Notes: generated by a model from the sequence alone, not told the origin. DNA of 25,193 bases from an uncultured Oscillospiraceae bacterium (GCA_900758315.1 CAAERF010000005.1:1-25193), one strand, 5' to 3'. Shown: positions 1-8,404, counted from the stretch's first letter. Numbers and translations are program-made.

Positions 1-8
1 CTTTCTTT

Positions 9-84
9 TGGAGCGGATGACGGGGCTCGAACCCGCTACCTCCACCTTGGCAAGGTGGCGCTCTACCAGATGAGCTACTCCCGC
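9..84 (-). tRNA. tRNA-Gly (anticodon GCC)
   Basis: The minus strand folds as a 76-nt tRNA. It begins GCGGGAG and ends with an encoded CCA (9-11). The anticodon stem CCACC/GGTGG encloses the loop TTGCCAA, giving anticodon GCC. The T arm is GCGGG-TTCGAGC-CCCGT. The acceptor stem pairs except for one A-A mismatch near its base and one G-T pair. The discriminator base is T, as is usual for bacterial tRNA-Gly. It is the last gene before the window edge, so whether it heads a tRNA cluster cannot be seen. Confidence 0.96.
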
Positions 85-97
85 GGGAACAAAAACT

Positions 98-125
98 ATT
101 ATAACAGTTTCCCCGCAAATGTCAA
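98..125 (-). promoter_or_regulatory. Promoter of tRNA-Gly
   Basis: On the minus strand a perfect -35 TTGACA (120-125) and a perfect -10 TATAAT (98-103) are 16 bp apart. The predicted start lies a few bases before the tRNA 5' end at 84. Consensus boxes this close to a stable RNA gene fit a strong sigma-A promoter. Confidence 0.85.
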
Positions 126-152
126 GGTTTTTTTCGCGACTTTTTTAGATTT

Positions 153-1274
153 TTATCCGTTATCGTCGAGCTCTCCTGTTTCGCTCACCGCCACCGCCGT
201 CTGACCGGTACAGGCCGGGTAGTCCTCCCGGGACCAGCTGCACTCCTTCGCCATCTCCTCATCGGTGTGCAGGAAGGCATTTTGCGGTTCCCCGGCCGTC
301 ACATCCAGGTGCCAGCTGACGTCGTCCAGCGTAATCAGGTTCCAGCAGTGGACCTCCTGATTTCGGGTTCCGTGCACCACCTGACAGGGAATGCCCACCT
401 TATCGCACAGCAGCTGATAGGCCATAGCAACGCTCTCACTGTTGGCCTTCCCCTCCACCAGGGCATTGTAGATACTGCTCTCCCCTTTCGGGCTCCACTC
501 CAGGCCGCTGCGCAGCCGGGTATAGAGCAGCCAGGCATTAGTGGCATCGGTGCCGCTGTCCTCACCTACAATCCGGGCTGCGGCTGCGGAGACCTCTGCG
601 GTCTGCTTTTCCAGCACGGAACGCTCCACGCCCCAGTCCAAGTTGATCTCCACCACCCGGGCCTCGCCCTGGTCCGGGTAGAGCTGTACATGGATCTCCG
701 GCATCGCCAGCGCTGCCTCCGGCGTGTCGTAGTACACCTCCCAGATGGCCTTCTGCACCGTCTCCACCGACTCATAATAGCTGCTGGTTTTCAGCACCAG
801 TTGGTTGGAGAAGCTGGTCAAAGCTGCGGCCACCTGCCGCCGAAAGGCCGCCTTGCCGTTCACCGACTGAATGGCGGCAATCTCATCCATCGTCCGCCGG
901 TAGCGGTAGGTGAACACACACTCGTAATAGGACACAATGTGGGTGTACTCACATGTCACGTCCTGCAGGGCGTAGGCACCCACCGGGTCGTCCTGCAAAA
1001 TGGCGTTACAGGCGTTGTTGACCGCCTGCTCAATGTCGCCGGTGTACTGGTACAGGTGGACGGTGCCGGTGGTGGCCCCCATGGTCACAAAGTACTGGGC
1101 ACTGCTGACCAGGTCCGCGTAACTCTCCGCCCGGAGCGCAGTGGCGTCGTCGGTATCTGCCGTGTGATCCACATGGTCCGTCACCTGGATATAGTCCCGT
1201 TCCAACAGCGCTCCGCAGCCCGAGACTGCCGTCACCATAGCCACGCACATTACAAACGCCAAAATTCGTCTCAC
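153..1274 (-). CDS. Lipoprotein with transglutaminase-like domain lacking the catalytic Cys
   Basis: This 373-residue protein is probably anchored on the outer face of the membrane. A GTG start is chosen because GGAGG lies 6 nt upstream. Residues 1-20 form a lipoprotein signal peptide ending in the lipobox VSGC, so Cys20 would be lipidated. Residues about 240-335 match a transglutaminase-like fold: GxxS-type region, GIPC, VHCWN and HLDVT. In this family the triad is Cys-His-Asp. Here His309 and Asp324 are present, but the expected Cys position is Ser279 (codon AGT, one base from Cys TGT), so classical activity is doubtful. It starts 22 bp after the topoisomerase A gene and is probably co-transcribed with it. 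No clear hairpin terminator follows before the tRNA promoter. The lipoprotein call is firm; the domain call is good and the role is unknown. Confidence 0.85.
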   Translation of the reverse strand: MRRILAFVMCVAMVTAVSGCGALLERDYIQVTDHVDHTADTDDATALRAESYADLVSSAQYFVTMGATTGTVHLYQYTGDIEQAVNNACNAILQDDPVGAYALQDVTCEYTHIVSYYECVFTYRYRRTMDEIAAIQSVNGKAAFRRQVAAALTSFSNQLVLKTSSYYESVETVQKAIWEVYYDTPEAALAMPEIHVQLYPDQGEARVVEINLDWGVERSVLEKQTAEVSAAAARIVGEDSGTDATNAWLLYTRLRSGLEWSPKGESSIYNALVEGKANSESVAMAYQLLCDKVGIPCQVVHGTRNQEVHCWNLITLDDVSWHLDVTAGEPQNAFLHTDEEMAKECSWSREDYPACTGQTAVAVSETGELDDNG

Positions 1275-1296
1275 AGTCGACCTCCTTCGAGGGCTT

Positions 1297-3537
1297 TTAC
1301 CCCAATGTCAGCTGTTCCTCCCCACGGTCCTCGGGCCGCAGCAGCGCTCCGGAGGCAGGCAGGGTCCGCGCCCGGTAACGGGCCTTGTTGACGATTGGGG
1401 TCTCCTCCAACGGGACCGCTCGATCCAGCCGCCACTTGGGTTTCAGGGTCATCACCGCCACGCCCTGGGTGGTACGGGTGCTCTTGGTGGCCAGAGAGGC
1501 CGTGTGGAAGATCAGGGCCCGGCCCTCGGTGGAGTACACCGCCAGTTCCACGTCCTCCCGGAGCAGGAGGGCTGTCCTCAGCGGACTCTTGTCACTGTAG
1601 GCGCCGGTCAGCTTCTTCCGGCGGGTCACCGTCTGGTACTTGGCCAGCTCCACCCGGGCCGCCTTGCCGTTTTCAAAGAAGAAGAGCAGATCGCCGCTGT
1701 AATCGCCGGGCAGGCAGGCCCAGATCACGTTTTCACCTTCCTCCATACCCAGCCTGGAAGGCAAATACTCGCCCAGCACGCTGGCCTTGGCGTCGGGAAA
1801 CTCGGACAGCCAGGTCTTATAGCACTGCTGCCGGTCGGTAAAGAGCATCAGCTCGTCCCGGTTGCTGGCCTCCCACTGGAGGAAGGCGCCGTCACCCTCC
1901 TTGTACTTCTGGTCGCTGGACATGCGAAGGGACTGGGGCGTGATCTTTTTCAGATACCCCTCCCGGGACAGGAACAGGTGCACCGGGTAATCCGGCGTCT
2001 CCAGCTCCAGGTCCAGCGCCTCCTCATCGGTCTGGTAGACAATCTCGGTCTTGCGCGGCTCGGCGTACTTCTTCTTCACCGACTGCAGCTCGCTGATGAT
2101 AATCTTCTTCACCCGGGCCGGCCGGTTGACAATGTCCTGTAAATCCTCGATCTCGCCCTGGAGCTGGTCCACCTCCTGGGTGCGCCGGAGGATATACTCC
2201 TTATTGATATTCCGCAGGCGGATATCCGCCACGTACTCGGCCTGAATCTGGTCGATGCCGAAGCCGATCATCAGATTCGGTATGACCTCCGCATCCAGCT
2301 CGGTCTCCCGGATGATGCGGATGGCCTTGTCGATGTCCAGCAGGATCTTCCGCAGGCCCAGAAGCAGGTGGAGCTTCTCCTGCTTCTTCTGCATCTCGTA
2401 GCTGGCCCGACGCCGAACCGACTCCATCCGCCAGGCCGTCCACTGGTCCAGTATCTCTCCCACGCCCATCACCTTAGGCACGCCGCCGATGAGGATATTG
2501 AAGTTGCAGGACACGCTGTCCTGTAACGGCGTCATCTTGCACAGCTTGGCCATGAGCTTGTCCGGGTCCACACCCCGTTTCAGGTCGATGGCCAGCTTCA
2601 GGCCGGACAGGTCGGTCTCATCCCGCATGTCCGAGATCTCCTTGATCTTGCCCGCCTTCACCAGCTCGGTGACCTTGTCCATAATGGCCTCCACGGTGGT
2701 GGAATAGGGAATCTCGTAGATCTCCACCAGATTTTCCGCCTTCACATAGCGCCACCGGCCCCGGACCTTTAAGCTGCCCCGGCCGGTGCGGTACACAGTC
2801 TCCAGCGCCTTCTGGTCGTAGAGCAGCTGGCCGCCGGTGGGGAAATCCGGTCCCTTCAGAGTCTCCATCAGGTCTGCCTCCGGGTTCTTAATCCGGGCCA
2901 CTGTGGCGTCGCACACCTCTCCCAGGTTGAAGCCGCAGAGACTGGAGGCCATACCTACGGCGATGCCCTGGTTTGCGGAGACCAGCACGTTGGGATAGCT
3001 GGTGGGCAGCAGGGTGGGTTCCTTTAACGTCCCGTCGTAGTTGTCCACAAAGTCCACGGTGTCCTTGTCGATATCCCGGAAAAACTCCGCGCAGATGGGG
3101 CTCAGCCGCACCTCGGTGTACCGGCTGGCCGCATAGGCCATGTCCCGGCTGAACACCTTACCGAAGTTGCCCTTGGAGTCCACCGGCGGGTGGAGCAGTG
3201 CCCCGTAGCCCCGGCTCAGCCGGACCATGGTGTCGTAGATCGCCGCGTCACCGTGGGGGTTCAGCTTCATGGTGGATCCCACCACGTTGGCGCTCTTGGT
3301 CCGGTTGCCGCCCAGCAGCTTCATCTGGTACATGGTGTACAGCAGCTTCCGGTGGCTGGGCTTGAAGCCGTCGATCTCCGGGATCGCCCGGCTGATGATT
3401 ACGCTCATGGCGTAGGGCATGTAGTTGATCTCCAGCGTCCGGGTGATCGGCTGTTCGATCACTTCCGCGTGCAGCCCCATTACATTGGGATTGTCCGCCT
3501 TTTTGACGTCCTGTTCCGTTTTTTTCTTCTTCGCCAT
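1297..3537 (-). CDS. Type II DNA topoisomerase subunit A (GyrA/ParC-like)
   Basis: This 746-residue cytoplasmic subunit cuts and rejoins DNA in a type IIA topoisomerase, working with the B subunit encoded just upstream. The N-terminal breakage-reunion domain is clear: YAMSVIISRAIPEIDGFKP at 42-60, a quinolone-pocket motif NPHGDAAIYD at 93-102, and catalytic Tyr140 in AASRYTEV. A coiled-coil region follows (about 370-460), and a short, divergent C-terminal region from about 500 shows no obvious GyrA box. At the position matching E. coli GyrA Ser83 there is Ala98. The first His of the usual HPHGD is Asn. These features and the short C-terminus point to ParC or a ParC-like paralogue rather than housekeeping GyrA. 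The start has AAGGAAG upstream. Confidence 0.92.
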   Translation of the reverse strand: MAKKKKTEQDVKKADNPNVMGLHAEVIEQPITRTLEINYMPYAMSVIISRAIPEIDGFKPSHRKLLYTMYQMKLLGGNRTKSANVVGSTMKLNPHGDAAIYDTMVRLSRGYGALLHPPVDSKGNFGKVFSRDMAYAASRYTEVRLSPICAEFFRDIDKDTVDFVDNYDGTLKEPTLLPTSYPNVLVSANQGIAVGMASSLCGFNLGEVCDATVARIKNPEADLMETLKGPDFPTGGQLLYDQKALETVYRTGRGSLKVRGRWRYVKAENLVEIYEIPYSTTVEAIMDKVTELVKAGKIKEISDMRDETDLSGLKLAIDLKRGVDPDKLMAKLCKMTPLQDSVSCNFNILIGGVPKVMGVGEILDQWTAWRMESVRRRASYEMQKKQEKLHLLLGLRKILLDIDKAIRIIRETELDAEVIPNLMIGFGIDQIQAEYVADIRLRNINKEYILRRTQEVDQLQGEIEDLQDIVNRPARVKKIIISELQSVKKKYAEPRKTEIVYQTDEEALDLELETPDYPVHLFLSREGYLKKITPQSLRMSSDQKYKEGDGAFLQWEASNRDELMLFTDRQQCYKTWLSEFPDAKASVLGEYLPSRLGMEEGENVIWACLPGDYSGDLLFFFENGKAARVELAKYQTVTRRKKLTGAYSDKSPLRTALLLREDVELAVYSTEGRALIFHTASLATKSTRTTQGVAVMTLKPKWRLDRAVPLEETPIVNKARYRARTLPASGALLRPEDRGEEQLTLG

Positions 3538-3559
3538 GCTTTCTTCCTTCTACGTTGTT

Positions 3560-3832
3560 CCTGGGGGCTTTGCCCCCAGACCCCCACCAGCCTTTGAAAA
3601 GGCTGGACCGAAACTTTCTCTGCGCTGTGCGCTCGTTCTATATGCGACCTTCTAAGATGCTGACTTTCGTCAGCATACGTTTTTCAATTTTACAATTCTA
3701 TTGATTGCCGGGCACTGACGCATGTCAGTGCTCATACCACGTAGCAAAGCAAAAGGCGCGCAGCGCAATGAGTTTTTGGGTCAAGCCTTTTTCCAAAAAG
3801 GCTTGCGGGTCCAGGGCAGAGCCCTGGCAGGG
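3560..3832. repeat. Inverted pair of stem-loop-rich interspersed repeats (MITE/REP-like)
   Basis: The gap between the two topoisomerase genes holds two related copies of a repeat of about 75 bp in opposite orientation, at 3560-3635 and 3755-3832. Both carry, in the same order, a GC-rich hairpin (GGGGGC-TTT-GCCCCC, or CCAGGGC-AGA-GCCCTGG), then GACCC, an AGCCTTT/AAAGGCT hairpin, GACC(C)AAAACT and TGCGCTG(c)GCGC. Between the copies lie two more perfect hairpins, ATGCTGAC-TTTC-GTCAGCAT (3657-3676) and GCACTGAC-GCAT-GTCAGTGC (3712-3731). No coding sequence is present. The layout, terminal inverted repeats around a short non-coding core, resembles a small non-autonomous element. It lies inside the presumed operon, so its RNA would be heavily folded. 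Confidence 0.7.
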
Positions 3833-3845
3833 ATCGTCCCCGCAC

Positions 3846-5840
3846 TCACGACAGGTCTGCCAAATCCAAAAACTCGTGGCCGTGCTCGGCGATGTGGACC
3901 TTGCGGCCGGGCAGGTTGTCGCCCAGCAGGAGGTCAAACATCTGCGCAGTGGCCTCCACATCCTCGGGCATTACCTTAATCAGACGCCGGGTGGCCGGAT
4001 TCATGGTGGTCATCCACATCATATCCGGCTCGTTCTCGCCCAGGCCCTTGGAGCGCTGAATGGAGACCTTTTTTCCCTTCAACTCGCCCTCTACTATGTC
4101 ATTTTTCTCCCGGTCTGAGTAGGCAAACCAGGTCTTTTCCTTATAAGTGATCTCGTAAAGAGGGGACTCCGCGATGTACACGTATCCCTCCTGAATCAGC
4201 GTGGGCGTCAGCCGGTAGAGCATGGTGAGAATCAGGGTGCGAATCTGGTAGCCGTCCACGTCCGCGTCGGTACAGATAATCACCTTGCTCCAGCGCAGGT
4301 TGTTCAGGTCAAAGTCGGCCATATCCTTGGCCTTCTTCACGCCCTGGAGCTCCACGCCGCAGCCCATCACCTTGAGCAGGTCGGTGATGATCTCGCTCTT
4401 GAAGATACGGCTGTAGTCCGCCTTCAGACAGTTCAGAATCTTGCCCCGCACCGGCATAATCCCCTGGAACTCTGCGTCCCGGGACAGCTTACAGGCGCCC
4501 AGTGCCGAGTCGCCCTCCACGATATACAGCTCCCGGCGGGACACATCCTTGGTCCGGCAGTCCACGAACTTCTGCACCCGGTTGGCCAGGTCCACCGAGC
4601 CGGAGAGCTTCTTCTTGATATTTAAGCGGGCCTTCTCCGCCGTCTCCCGGGAGCGCTTGTTGACCAGCACCTGTCCCGCGATCTTCTCCGCATCGAAAGG
4701 ATTTTCAATGAAGTAGACCTCCAGACTGCTGCGGAGAAAGTCGGTCATGGCCTCCTGGACAAAGCGGTTGGTGATGGACTTCTTGGTCTGGTTCTCGTAG
4801 CTGGTGGAGGTGGAGAAGTTGTTGGACACCAGGACCAGACTGTCCTGGACGTCGTTCCAGCTGACCTTGCTCTCATTTTTATTGTACTTGCCCTGCTTTT
4901 TCAGGTAGCCGTCGATGGCGGAGACAAAGGCACTGCGCACCGCCTTCTCCGGACTGCCGCCGTGCTCCAGCCAGCTGGAGTTGTGGTAGTGCTCGATGAC
5001 GCTGACCGTGTTGGAAAAGCAGAAGGACACCGACAATTTCACCTTGTAGTCCTTCAGGTCCGCCCGGTCCCGGCCCACCCGCTCGGTCTCGTAGAACACG
5101 GGCTGAGTCAGCGGATTCTCTCCGGCCAGCTCGGTGACGTACTCGGTGATGCCCTGATCGTAGCGGAACTCGGTGGTCTCGAACTTCCCATCCACCTGGT
5201 TCCGGAACCGGAAGGTCACTCCAGCGTTGACCACCGCCTGGCGCTTCATAATACCCAGGTAGTACTCCGCCGGGATGTCGATGTCGGTGAACACCGCCAA
5301 GTCGGGCTTCCAGTGGAACTTGGAACCGGTCTTATGCTTGGGCGCCGGCTCACTGTGGAGCCCGCCGATGTTCTCGCCCTGCTCAAAGTGGAGGGTGTAC
5401 TTCTGGCCGTCCCGGTAGATGGTGGCGTCAAAATACTCGCTGGCGTACTGGGTGGCGCAGCTGCCCAGGCCGTTCAGGCCCAGCGAGTACTCGTAGTTGT
5501 CGCCGCCGTCGTCGTACTTGCCGCCGGCGTACAGCTCGCAGAACACCAGCTCCCAGTTGTACCGGCCCTCGGCGGCGTTCCAGTCCACCGGACAGCCCCG
5601 GCCAAAATCCTCCACCTCGATGGACTTGTCCTCGTACCGGGTGACGATAATCAGATTGCCGTGGCCCTCCCGGGCCTCGTCAATGGCGTTGGAGAGGATC
5701 TCAAACACCGCGTGCTCGCAGCCCTCCAGGGCGTTGCTGCCAAAGATCACGCCCGGCCGCTTCCGCACCCGCTCCGCGCCCTTCAGGGCCGAGATGGACT
5801 CGTTTCCGTATTCTTCCTGTCTCCCTTTCCGTGGCGCCAT
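3846..5840 (-). CDS. Type II DNA topoisomerase subunit B (GyrB/ParE-like)
   Basis: This 664-residue ATPase subunit captures and passes DNA and partners the A subunit encoded downstream. The GHKL ATPase domain shows Glu48/Asn51/Asp54 in the N box, DFGRGCP at 78-84, GLNGLG at 121-126, TGSKFHWKPD at 171-180 and the QTK loop at 351-353. The TOPRIM domain has EGDSA at 442-446 and DADVDG at 525-530, with PVRGKILN between. The family usually reads EGDSAGG; here it is EGDSALGACK, a mark of a divergent paralogue. Length fits ParE or GyrB. The strict B-then-A order with only a repeat between them supports one operon. Whether this pair is topoisomerase IV or a second gyrase needs a tree. Confidence 0.93.
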   Translation of the reverse strand: MAPRKGRQEEYGNESISALKGAERVRKRPGVIFGSNALEGCEHAVFEILSNAIDEAREGHGNLIIVTRYEDKSIEVEDFGRGCPVDWNAAEGRYNWELVFCELYAGGKYDDGGDNYEYSLGLNGLGSCATQYASEYFDATIYRDGQKYTLHFEQGENIGGLHSEPAPKHKTGSKFHWKPDLAVFTDIDIPAEYYLGIMKRQAVVNAGVTFRFRNQVDGKFETTEFRYDQGITEYVTELAGENPLTQPVFYETERVGRDRADLKDYKVKLSVSFCFSNTVSVIEHYHNSSWLEHGGSPEKAVRSAFVSAIDGYLKKQGKYNKNESKVSWNDVQDSLVLVSNNFSTSTSYENQTKKSITNRFVQEAMTDFLRSSLEVYFIENPFDAEKIAGQVLVNKRSRETAEKARLNIKKKLSGSVDLANRVQKFVDCRTKDVSRRELYIVEGDSALGACKLSRDAEFQGIMPVRGKILNCLKADYSRIFKSEIITDLLKVMGCGVELQGVKKAKDMADFDLNNLRWSKVIICTDADVDGYQIRTLILTMLYRLTPTLIQEGYVYIAESPLYEITYKEKTWFAYSDREKNDIVEGELKGKKVSIQRSKGLGENEPDMMWMTTMNPATRRLIKVMPEDVEATAQMFDLLLGDNLPGRKVHIAEHGHEFLDLADLS

Positions 5841-5894
5841 GACTTCCCAACACTCCTCTTTTTTCCGGCCCCATGGGACCGGTCATATTCTGCT

Positions 5895-5924
5895 ATTTTA
5901 TCCTTTTTCCCGCCATGCTGTCAA
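5895..5924 (-). promoter_or_regulatory. Promoter of the topoisomerase operon
   Basis: On the minus strand TTGACA (5919-5924) and TAAAAT (5895-5900) are separated by 18 bp, about 55 bp before the subunit B start codon. It sits back to back with the plus-strand promoter at 5982-6009. Confidence 0.65.
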
Positions 5925-5981
5925 GAAAACACACTGTCTCCGTGGGTTGGCCCGGAGAACGGCCCGTCCGTCACCCTCTGC

Positions 5982-6009
5982 TTGACAAGTTTCTCCATAT
6001 CGCTATAAT
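5982..6009 (+). promoter_or_regulatory. Promoter of the small membrane protein gene at 6053
   Basis: TTGACA (5982-5987) and TATAAT (6004-6009) with a 16-bp spacer lie about 45 bp before the ATG at 6053. Both boxes are perfect consensus. Confidence 0.8.
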
Positions 6010-6052
6010 GATATATAGTAAAGCAAGTTACTTTTTGGAGAAAGGAACCCTT

Positions 6053-6472
6053 ATGAAGAAATCCACCTCGATTGTCGTTCTGGTCGCGCTGGCCATCTCC
6101 GTCTGCCTCAACATTGTGCAGCTCTGCGTATCCTCTTACCACACCTATGCGTACAACCAGACAGAGAATGTACAGGCTGGCACTTACCTGGAGGATCCGG
6201 AGCAGATCGTAACCAGCAAAATAATGACCCTCGATGGCACCGACCATCTCTTTTATTATTACAAAAACGATGACACTATACTGAAACAGGGCCGGTACGC
6301 GGTCAAGGAGGATGGCACAGGGGTGTTATATGGTGAGGACAACAACCTCTGTGGCTACGCCGTGTCTATCAACCGAGAGTCTACTCAGGTAATTTGGACA
6401 GATGGCAGCTACACGATCTTCACCAAACAGATGGACGTGCCAGTGATTCCAAGTGGAGGGGATCTTTCGTAA
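6053..6472 (+). CDS. Small membrane-anchored protein of unknown function
   Basis: This is a 139-residue protein of a family I do not recognise. The ATG at 6053 is chosen because AGAAAGGA lies just upstream and a consensus promoter ends at 6009; an upstream in-frame ATG at 5873 would precede that promoter. Residues about 5-25 (SIVVLVALAISVCLNIVQLC) form one hydrophobic segment, either an uncleaved anchor or a signal peptide. The remaining residues are polar and rich in Tyr, Asp and Thr, with short alternating stretches (HLFYYYKND, GRYAVKEDGTG, CGYAVS, VIWTDGSYTIF) that suggest a small beta-sheet domain outside the cell. It is transcribed divergently from the topoisomerase operon. Confidence 0.75.
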   Translation: MKKSTSIVVLVALAISVCLNIVQLCVSSYHTYAYNQTENVQAGTYLEDPEQIVTSKIMTLDGTDHLFYYYKNDDTILKQGRYAVKEDGTGVLYGEDNNLCGYAVSINRESTQVIWTDGSYTIFTKQMDVPVIPSGGDLS

Positions 6473-6487
6473 GGGCCGCGCGCTCCA

Positions 6488-6516
6488 TTGCGTGGGACGT
6501 GCAAATGTGCTATCAT
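6488..6516 (+). promoter_or_regulatory. Possible promoter of the DUF975 gene
   Basis: TTGCGT (6488-6493) and TATCAT (6511-6516) are 17 bp apart, about 38 bp before the ATG at 6554. The boxes are partial matches, so read-through from the upstream gene is also possible. Confidence 0.4.
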
Positions 6517-6553
6517 GGGTGGAACTTGATTTTTTATGTAAGAGGTATTGCCT

Positions 6554-7384
6554 ATGAATATGACACTGGCTCAACTCAAGCAAAACGCCCGGAACCGGAT
6601 GGATCAGGGCTATCCCGGCGGCATCGGCACCGTCCTGCGGGGCGCACTGCTCTACCTGCTGCTGACCAACTGGGTCTCCCTGCTGATCTCCCTGATTCAG
6701 GACAACCCTCTGGAGTCCCTGTACAATCAGATGCTGGACGCCATCTCCAGCGGCAGTTCTTCGGCCCTGAACGGTGTGCTTCAGACCGCCCCCACGCTGT
6801 TCCAGCCCCCGGCGGCGAAAATCACCCTGTTTCTCAGCATTCTGGTGTTCCTGTACACGCTGGTGCTGGAATACGGCTACTCCAGCTACGCCCTGGCCCT
6901 GTACCGCGGCGGTCAGCCCGGTTATAAAGAGCTGTTCTCCCGCTTTTACATGGGCGGCAAGGTGATTCTGCTGTCTCTGGTGATATACGTCGCCACTTAC
7001 CTGTGGAGCCTCCTGTTCCTCATCCCGGGCATCGTCGCCTGGTACCGCTACCGCATGAGCCGCTACGTCCTGCTGGATCACCCGGAGATGGGGATCTTCA
7101 CCGCCTGGAACCACAGCAAGCGGATGATGCAGGGCCACAAAAGTCAGCTGTTTCTGGTGGACCTGTCCTTCCTGCTCTGGATTGTGGCCGCCTACGCCGC
7201 CACCAATATGGCCTACTACCTGCTGCTCACGGTGGGACTGCCGGATACCGTGGCCTATCTGCTGTCCGAGGTGGTTTTCACCGCCTTTTATGTCTATCTT
7301 ACTCCTTATATGGAGTTGACTGTTGTCGGATTTTATCATATGATCTGCCCGCCGGAGCTGCTGCCCACCCAGCAATCCCATTGA
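6554..7384 (+). CDS. DUF975 family integral membrane protein
   Basis: This is a 276-residue polytopic membrane protein. The ATG at 6554 is chosen because AGAGGT ends 7 nt before it; an in-frame TTG at 6548 is too close to that site. About six hydrophobic segments are visible, for example GALLYLLLTNWVSLLISLI, ITLFLSILVFLYTLVL, VILLSLVIYVATYLWSLLFL and SFLLWIVAAYAAT. The signature RYRMSRYVLLDHPEMG followed by SKRMMQGHKSQLFLVDLSFLLW matches the DUF975 family, in which the loop (D.PEM.. A...S..MM.GHK) is the conserved core. The biochemical role of the family is not known to me. It is followed by its own terminator. Confidence 0.85.
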   Translation: MNMTLAQLKQNARNRMDQGYPGGIGTVLRGALLYLLLTNWVSLLISLIQDNPLESLYNQMLDAISSGSSSALNGVLQTAPTLFQPPAAKITLFLSILVFLYTLVLEYGYSSYALALYRGGQPGYKELFSRFYMGGKVILLSLVIYVATYLWSLLFLIPGIVAWYRYRMSRYVLLDHPEMGIFTAWNHSKRMMQGHKSQLFLVDLSFLLWIVAAYAATNMAYYLLLTVGLPDTVAYLLSEVVFTAFYVYLTPYMELTVVGFYHMICPPELLPTQQSH

Positions 7385-7410
7385 GCAGTCAAAAAAACTT
7401 TTTTCCTTAT

Positions 7411-7447
7411 AGAGCGGTATCGCATTTCGGTGTGATACCGCTCTTTT
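7411..7447 (+). terminator. Rho-independent terminator of the DUF975 gene
   Basis: AGAGCGGTATC (7411-7421) pairs with GATACCGCTCT (7434-7444), followed by TTT. It lies 27 bp after the stop codon. Confidence 0.85.
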
Positions 7448-7527
7448 CTGGTTATACTGAATCCGTAAAAAGAAAACGATGGCCTCCAACCACTATCATT
7501 CTCTGCAAAATTTTTTTCAAAAAGGGG

Positions 7528-7556
7528 TTTACAAATGGAATCCGACCTGCTACAAT
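7528..7556 (+). promoter_or_regulatory. Promoter of the rubrerythrin gene
   Basis: TTTACA (7528-7533) and TACAAT (7551-7556) are 17 bp apart. The predicted leader of about 90 nt is AT-rich. I could not find a convincing PerR box, although peroxide control would be expected for this gene. Confidence 0.7.
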
Positions 7557-7655
7557 ATCAGTAATGATTCCTGTTAATTATTTTTTACGGGAATTCTGGC
7601 ACCATGATAACAGTTACAACAACAGTTCATTTTTATAATATGGAGGTTTATCGTT

Positions 7656-8204
7656 ATGGCAAAGTTTGTATGTCCCGTCTGTGGTTATGTTCTGGAAGCT
7701 GACTCCATCCCCGCTGGTTTCGTCTGCCCGCAGTGCAAGGTCCCCGGCGAAAAGTTCAAGAAGATGGAAGATACCGGTTCCTGGGCTGCTGAGCACGTAG
7801 TCGGCATCGCCGCTGATGTGCCCGAGGAGATCAAGGAAGGCCTGCGCGCCAACTTCGAGGGCGAGTGCTCCGAAGTCGGTATGTATCTGGCTATGGCCCG
7901 TGTGGCTCACCGGGAAGGCTATCCCGAAATCGGCCTGTACTGGGAAAAGGCCGCTTGGGAAGAGGCTGAACACGCTGCCAAGTTCGCAGAGCTGCTGGGC
8001 GAAGTGATCACCGACTCCACCAAGAAGAACCTGGCTATGCGCGTTGACGCAGAGCACGGCGCTACCGCCGGCAAGACCGACCTGGCCAAGAAGGCTAAGG
8101 AACTGGGTCTGGACGCAATCCATGACACCGTTCACGAGATGGCCCGCGACGAAGCCCGTCACGGCAAGGCTCTGAAGGGTCTGCTGGATCGTTACTTCGG
8201 CTAA
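7656..8204 (+). CDS. Reverse rubrerythrin (rubredoxin domain first)
   Basis: This 182-residue cytoplasmic iron protein reduces hydrogen peroxide in anaerobes, taking electrons from NADH-linked carriers. The rubredoxin-type domain is at the N-terminus, with Cys6, Cys9, Cys24 and Cys27 in CPVCGY and CPQCKVP. This is the reverse of classical rubrerythrin, where it is C-terminal. The four-helix diiron domain shows Glu70, ExxH at 103-106, Glu133 and ExxH at 166-169, so the metal ligands look complete. Start: GGAGG at 7642-7646 before the ATG. Codon choice is biased (AAG, GGC, CTG, GAG), as in highly expressed genes. It is a single-gene unit with its own promoter and terminator. Confidence 0.95.
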   Translation: MAKFVCPVCGYVLEADSIPAGFVCPQCKVPGEKFKKMEDTGSWAAEHVVGIAADVPEEIKEGLRANFEGECSEVGMYLAMARVAHREGYPEIGLYWEKAAWEEAEHAAKFAELLGEVITDSTKKNLAMRVDAEHGATAGKTDLAKKAKELGLDAIHDTVHEMARDEARHGKALKGLLDRYFG

Positions 8205-8256
8205 TCTCAAGGATTCTGATTTCTTCTGAACAGAACTTCCTGTTTTTAACTCCTTT

Positions 8257-8294
8257 AAAATGGGCTGAGCAGTTTTGCTCAGCCCATTTGTTTT
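8257..8294. terminator. Terminator after rubrerythrin, first copy of a 38-bp repeat
   Basis: The hairpin ATGGGCTGAGCA-GTTT-TGCTCAGCCCAT is flanked by A's on the left and TTTGTTTT on the right, so it can work in both directions. The same 38 bases recur exactly at 8884-8921. Confidence 0.9.
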
Positions 8295-8368
8295 ACCAAG
8301 TTAGGAACTCACCACAGCCATACAGTTTCTAGCCTATTGAAGCGATGTTTTAAGTAGTATAAATAATG

Positions 8369-8394
8369 AAAGGGAGCGGAAATCCGCTCCCTTT
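8369..8394 (-). terminator. Terminator of the 23-residue peptide gene
   Basis: A 12-bp perfect stem, AAAGGGAGCGGA/TCCGCTCCCTTT with a 2-base centre, lies 10 bp after the peptide stop codon on the minus strand. The T tract on that strand (CATTATTTA) is weak. Confidence 0.65.
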
Positions 8395-8404
8395 TCTCGT
8401 TGCT

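Noticed and set aside
267..1391. Long plus-strand open frame of 374 codons opposite the lipoprotein
   Set aside because: It is antisense to a gene with a clear signal peptide and start site; its composition (His, Gln, Val, Leu rich) is typical of a shadow frame in GC-rich DNA.
5873..6052. Upstream in-frame ATG extension of the small membrane protein
   Set aside because: The consensus promoter at 5982-6009 lies inside the extension, and the ATG at 6053 has the good ribosome site.
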